This document shows, in pieces, positions 59,096 to 64,000 of a stretch of DNA of 64,000 nucleotides; the first letter of the stretch is position 1; each line of letters starts with the position of its first letter. The notes below the pieces were generated by a model that searched no databases, was not told where the DNA came from, and saw nothing but the letters and a program-made list of their open reading frames with translations. Both the position numbers and the translations under genes were made by a program. The stretch comes from Nelumbo lutea (Eukaryota > Streptophyta > Magnoliopsida > Proteales > Nelumbonaceae). The stretch spans positions 23,568,372 through 23,632,371 of the forward strand of contig JAKGHH010000004.1 in assembly GCA_022828595.1 (NCBI GenBank). Direction: 5' to 3'.

Positions 59096-60938
59096 TTTCT
59101 TATCAAAATCAAAATCCTTTTTTTTCATTTTTTTTCCTTATTTTCAGCTTCTTTTCTTCTGCTTTTTTTATTTTGTATTTCCATCGCACACAAGGAGTTC
59201 GGGAGAGTGATAGAAAGAGAAACACAGGTTTCGGTTGGTGGGTCTTACTGGTTCTGCTTCTTCTAGTCTAATTTGGTACTTTGGTTTGTCTGGTCGAGAG
59301 AGAGAGAGAGATGGAGAGAGAAAGTGGCATGGGCTGGGAACTTGGCATTGACAAGAAAACAGAGGGATCTTTTTCGTGGGAAGAGAAACCTTATAGAGAA
59401 GCCTAACTTAGGAAATGTGAGGATTGATTGCTTCGATCCGGTTTGTATGCAAATTTGCAGTTGGGATTTTGTTCTGTAGTGGTTGGACTGTAGAAGTTTA
59501 TGTCTGGATGACGATAAAGTTCTCGTCATGCTACGTCCACCTCCCCAAATCCCAACTCCCAAACCAACCACGCCCAACCGTACGTACAATGTTTGTCTTC
59601 TTTCATGCTGTGTATTAGTGTCACTGAGTAAAAAAAAAAAAAAAAAAAAAAACCTAAACCCCAAGTAAAAAGGATGCAATCAAAGTGCAATTCCAAGTTC
59701 GTGTTCATTGTGTCACGACAACTCAACTCAAACTCAACTGGGGAAGTGACTGTACATACTATTATTATTTGCTTTTCTTTCTGCTCGCCTTGTATCTTTT
59801 TTTTTTCTGGCTGTGTGGTTCATATATCTGTACTGAGGAGTGAGAACAAATATCAATTTTCTGTTGTGTCGGAATGGTTTTCTTAATTTGTTTTCTTCAG
59901 TGTGTTGTTAGCAACTTCACAAGCTTTTTCCTTTTAAGTTGATTAATTAATTTGACCTTACCTACGTACGTAAAATGGTTGATTTATTGCTTTCTTTTCT
60001 AAACTCATATACAAAGATTAATTATTGCTGGGAAGAGATTATAGATTTTATGTAGCTTCTTCTGAATCAATGAATGAATGAAGGAGTAATTAAACATTAG
60101 ATTTTATTAATGAGCTAACTTTCGCTACGTATGTGTGCAAATTGAAGCATGTGCATATATGTATGCATGAAATATGGTTGCATGCCATTGAAAATGACTA
60201 CGTGGAGAGGAATATCATCTGCACATAAAGAGAGAACGCAGCAACATTAATGTGCCATGCATGCATGTCTCCAAAGGTTATATCCTGTACCTGCTTCTAA
60301 CACCTAAAGGTGTCCTTTCTCATCTATCTTTGTTTATATAAATTAATAACTAAAGTACAATTTGAGAAGAGAAGTTTTCTTGAGATGACCAAGTTGCCAC
60401 GTGGCATTTGGAATATTTATTTATTTATTTATTTATTTATTTTAGTTTTTTCGTACTTCTATTGTGAAGGTTATAAAGAGGCCTTAAATTTACTCAAGCA
60501 AATTAATGGAGAGGTTTTTTGTGATCTCAGCTGGGACAAGAAAATGAAGGCTGAGCTCCAAAAGACAAAAGTTGTCTAGAAAAAGGGTTCTCACCTACTT
60601 GAGAAACTATATAGCTTTTTGGAAAGAAATTCCCACGACTTCAACGCCATTAGACAGTAGATCAGTTTGGGCCCGGTTTACAGTTTCGTCTTATTTAGGG
60701 GTCACTGCTCTTTTTTATTAGGAATATAAGATCAGGAGCTAGCGACTCGCGTGTCGCCACAAAAAGGAAATCCATTAGTTATATATAGGCCTTTTGAGTT
60801 TTGGCTAGCTTACAGCCTAACAATAACAATTTATGCTAATTTGATAAACAAGATGCAGTATTCAAGCCCTCTGGGACTCTTCCTCAGTAATATTATTTTT
60901 GCAACTTCTGGTTCTTTGTTTACTTTGTGATGGCTTCA
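59096..60938. other. bHLH 3' flank and spacer
   Basis: Holds a GA run at 59295-59312, an A23 run at about 59631-59652 and an (ATTT)n microsatellite at about 60416-60441. The frame at 60310-60579 is open but has no recognised domain. Confidence 0.5.
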
Positions 60939-61215
60939 AGTAGTGTTAGGTTTGTGTTCATCAAAATAGTTAGGTTTGAGTTCGACTTAAATTAGAGACT
61001 TAAGTTTAAATTCGGTTCGGTTCAAAAGCTTACAAGTTCGAGCTAAGATCATCTCAAATTCGACTACACAGCAAGCCTCCTATATAAATGAATTAATTTT
61101 TTTTTTATATTTTAGATACAAAAAATTAAAAATTATAAAAATTACTTATTATTATGCATAAAAAATAAATAATATATATATATATATAATATTACTATAC
61201 ATATAATAAAAATTA
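60939..61215. mobile_element. Left part of a GAGCTC-type hAT MITE split by the Mutator-like element
   Basis: AAATTAGAGACTTAAG, GTTCAAAAGCTTACAAG and GTTCGAGC motifs, then AT-rich sequence, resemble the MITE at 7483 and the region at 37440. The matching right part resumes at 63314 and ends TTTTCACCCCTA at about 63519. The outer left edge is not certain. Confidence 0.5.
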
Positions 61216-61495
61216 TGGTAAATTACAAAAACCCCTCTTGTACTATGGGGTCTGTGACAAAGACCCCCTGTACTTTGTTTTGCCACAAATACCGCCCTGT
61301 ACTATGACCATGACACAAAGACCCCCTTCCGTTTGCCGTCCGTCAAAATCCTCCATTGTAATATTTTTTAATCCCCGTAACATGAACAGCAGCGGCAGTG
61401 GATCTCTCTCCTCTCTCTCTCTCTTCCCGATCTCTCTTTCTTCCCCTTCCCCTTTCTCTCCTTCCCTTTCTTCTTCCCGATTTCCTTTTCCGTTC

Positions 61496-61532
<37 letters not shown>

Positions 61533-63304
61533 AATTCATCTCTTTGTAGATTTGCAGAGCTCAACCCCGATACGTATGAGCTCAATGTCTCATCCTACGA
61601 CGAACCCTACTTCGCCAACTTCACCAAAATCGTTACTCTACTTCTTTGGGTCTGACGGAGATTGTTCCCTATCTTTTTCATGAAGAAAACAACGCGGGTA
61701 ATGTCGCTGCTGCTCTCATGGCTCGTCTTGCCCCCAAAGCCCAGATTATCATCAGTTGTACACACCTTAACAAACCTTACGATGAGAGACAAATATTTAT
61801 TTTTGACTTGTAAGAAACTCAAATGCTGTCAAACGCTAAGTAGATGAGGCTCCCATCCGTGGAAACTAGATAGAGAGGTCAAGGCATCCTTATCAGACCC
61901 AACATGGATGGATGGTGATTGCCATGCGCCAGTGCCTAGTCTAAACTGATAAACTCCTACCAAGCTGAGAATAAATCACACAGATCACCACTTATTCTGT
62001 CTAAAGGAGAAAAATCTTCGAAAAGCATGAGACCTTCAAGCTCCCAAACTCGAATACAAGCTGGCATTATCTTTCCACGCCATAGCTTTTCCAAGAAATC
62101 AGGTTTCTCCAGAAAAGAAGACCAAAAAGCAGCATTGAAGAGCAAAAAGAAAAATAGCAGAGCTTAAAATTCGTAGCTCGAACAACGAAAACCACATTAA
62201 ATCCCAAAAATAGCACAGATTTACCACTTTCGCTCGCATTAAAACTAGTAAATGGGGAAAGCACACCTACAGAAAAATGAGTTCCAAGAACGAACAAAGA
62301 TGAAACAGAGTAACATACTAACATCTGCATTTGTTCTTACCAGCAAGCAGATATATACCAGAAGCTCGTCAGTTTGTCCTGAGCTACCAAAGTCTCGGTC
62401 CAAACGCACTGGAAACGTTGGTTTTTAGATGAAACCAGGGGAACCTGCGAGGGTTCCACGCAAACGTTGCGCCGCTGCTGCTCCTTATCTTCTTCTTCGT
62501 TCTTCCTTTTCCTTTTACTTCTACCTTCAGTTCCCGAGGCTCCCTGTCTCTGTGTAGGTGTAACTAGAGACCAACGAATAAGCCTGAGCCGAGCCGTATA
62601 CGGTGAAAAAAAAGAAGGGAGCGCGATTTTGTCATTTCCACGTACCCCTCTGATCTCTCTCTGTGCGGTATACTGGATTTAATAAGTGGTGATCCGTGTG
62701 ATCACTGCGGGTCACCACACAGCGGCATTACCCGCGTTGTGATCTGTGAGATCCTGCCGGTTAGGAGGCTTTCCCTGAAAAAGATAGGAGACAATCTCCG
62801 TCAGACCCGAAAAATCCATTCATCTCGGCTTTCGGTGATTTCAACTCTGCAAGTCTCTCTCTCTAAACCAAAGACAAAGTAAAATTAAATAATTTAAAAA
62901 AGAAAAAAGATGAGAAAAGGGGAAGAATTGCAATTTCTCTATGGCAGAGAGGAATGGAAAACAGAGGAAAGCGGGAAGAAGAAAGGGGAGGAGAGAAAGG
63001 GGAAGAGAAAGAAGAGGGATTGGGGGAGATAGAGAGGGAGAGAGAGAAAGGTAAAAGAATCCGAGGTAGAAGGGATTATCTCCGCTGCTGTTCGTGTATT
63101 TTAGGTGGAAGATGAACAGTGTTTTTTTCTCTATAAGGTAGCATGGGAATTAAAAAATAATGCAACAGCGAATTTCAAGTGCAAGCTAACAAAAGGGTGT
63201 CTTTGTCTCATGAGTATAGTACAGGGGGTCTTTGTTGCAAAACAAAGTATACGAGGGTCTTTGTCACAAACCCTATGCTACAAGGGGGTCCTTGTAATTT
63301 ACCC
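61216..63304. mobile_element. Mutator-like element (candidate Pack-MULE), 2089 bp
   Basis: TIRs of about 115 bp (61216-61330 and 63190-63304) share GGTAAATTACAA, TGTGACAAAGACCC and ACTTTGTTTTGC. Similarity then fades and returns at AACAGCAGCGG. The 9-bp TAAAAATTA flanks the element exactly (61207-61215 and 63305-63313), as Mutator elements require. No transposase is visible. The interior contains a (GA)n tract (61499-61530) and a protein-like segment at 61550-61810, which suggests a captured gene piece. Confidence 0.9.
61550..61810 (+). pseudogene. Unidentified captured gene fragment inside the Mutator-like element
   Basis: An open stretch reads FAELNPDTYELNVSSYDEPY and on to KIVTLLLW. A second reads LTEIVPYLFHEENNAGNV, then AAALMARLAPKAQIIIS, after a shift of one frame at about 61650. 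Both blocks have normal globular protein composition, unlike the surrounding low-complexity frames, and follow TTTGTAG, a possible splice acceptor (61548-61554). I do not recognise the family. No start, stop or other exons are seen, so it is probably a fragment picked up by the transposon (inference). Confidence 0.45.
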
Positions 63305-63313
63305 TAAAAATTA

Positions 63314-63519
63314 TGTATACATGTATGTATTAGGCTTAATTAAGCTTGCGAGTTGACAAGCCAAACTTCATTAGGCTTGAGTTCGACTCAATTAACAAAC
63401 GAGCCCATATGTCAGGCTTGAACTCAACTCAGAGCTTAGTTTAAGCTGAGCCAAATTGAGCTTTTTACCAACTGAGCGCAAATAACTCGTGAAAAGCTTG
63501 ATTCGTTTTCACCCCTAGT
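63314..63519. mobile_element. Right part of the split GAGCTC-type hAT MITE
   Basis: TAGGCTTAATTAAGCTTGCG, then GAGTTCGACTC and AAAGCTTGATTCGTTTTCACCCCTA form the usual hAT-style right end. It continues the AT-rich sequence interrupted at 61215. Confidence 0.55.
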
Positions 63520-63689
63520 TTTGTCAATATAGGAGAGATGATTAAATTATGGAGAGCATGCTGGTTCGTGGACATCAAGATAAATTGCCACTTTGGTAGT
63601 GAATATGTTGCTTAAAGCTACTAGCTCGCTATTATTAACTTATTTTCAATCTCCACTAATGTAAGAATACATGCTATGCATGCATAAAG

Positions 63690-63911
63690 CAAGGTTCTAA
63701 ATATTGACAAGCGACGTATCGATCTGTGTCGTGCTTTTTTTTATGTTTTACTTATTTTTCAAAATCAGTTTAGAGGGGTCGGTTTAAGGTCCGACTACCC
63801 TCTGAACTAGTGGCTGACCTGATACAACGCCTATAGGGGCGTATCGAAAAGCCACTAGCACGATACATATCAGCTGATACAGACCAATACGTGTCGATAC
63901 TTTGAACCTTG
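63690..63911. mobile_element. hAT-like MITE, 222 bp
   Basis: CAAGGTTC at the left end and GAACCTTG at the right end are perfect inverted copies, extended by TAAATATTGACA..CGTATCGAT and ATACGTGTCGATACTTT. Flanks GCATAAAG (63682-63689) and GCATAAAA (63912-63919) match 7 of 8. Confidence 0.82.
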
Positions 63912-64000
63912 GCATAAAATATATGATATATGGTATTTAAATTTAATTATTACTTGCAAATTATATTCATTATATAGTATAGTTGAAGGATTAATTAGTT

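Noticed and set aside
60310..60579. Gene at 60310-60579
   Set aside because: The 89-codon frame includes an (ATTT)n microsatellite and has no recognised domain or exon partner.
60727..60760. Another Helitron 3' end (CTAGCGACTCGCG)
   Set aside because: A GCGAC/GTCGC hairpin is present but lies directly on the CTAG instead of several bases away, and no body similarity follows.

Overview
The window is nuclear DNA of a flowering plant. The evidence is intron-containing genes with GT-AG splicing, three proteins of plant type (a nepenthesin-like aspartyl protease, the mismatch-repair protein MSH2 and a TMO5-clade bHLH factor), and a dense mix of Ty1/copia, LINE, Helitron, hAT, PIF/Harbinger and Mutator-type elements in AT-rich spacers. 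I cannot name the species from sequence alone.

Layout. 1-3400: a decayed Ty1/copia element on the minus strand, running off the left edge. Its gag is almost gone. In its place lie a 198-bp tandem repeat and a circularly permuted, antisense histone H3.3 retrocopy that abuts the primer-binding site. 3400-9500: small transposon remains, including a LINE fragment broken by a foldback element and by a hAT MITE. 9514-12287: a Helitron-like AT-rich element. 13670-14640: a GC-rich repeat island. 16897-18279: an intronless aspartyl protease gene (+). 18280-40150: about 22 kb with no convincing gene, containing hAT MITEs, two further copies of the Helitron-like element within a tandem duplication, PIF/Harbinger MITEs, a 393-bp array and a 32-bp minisatellite. 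40354-50432: MSH2 (+), 13 exons, with a 3.6-kb intron 10 carrying transposon insertions. 50433-56700: spacer. 57339-59095: a two-exon bHLH gene (+). 61216-63304: a Mutator-like element with long TIRs and a 9-bp target duplication, containing what looks like a captured gene fragment. 63690-63911: a last hAT MITE.

The three intact genes act independently: secreted proteolysis, nuclear DNA mismatch repair and vascular transcription control. The protease and bHLH genes may be an old neighbour pair, since as I recall their Arabidopsis counterparts are adjacent on chromosome 3. I found no tRNA or rRNA gene, CRISPR array or operon. The most unusual item is the permuted H3.3 copy, whose breakpoint coincides with similarity to the 3' end of initiator tRNA-Met.
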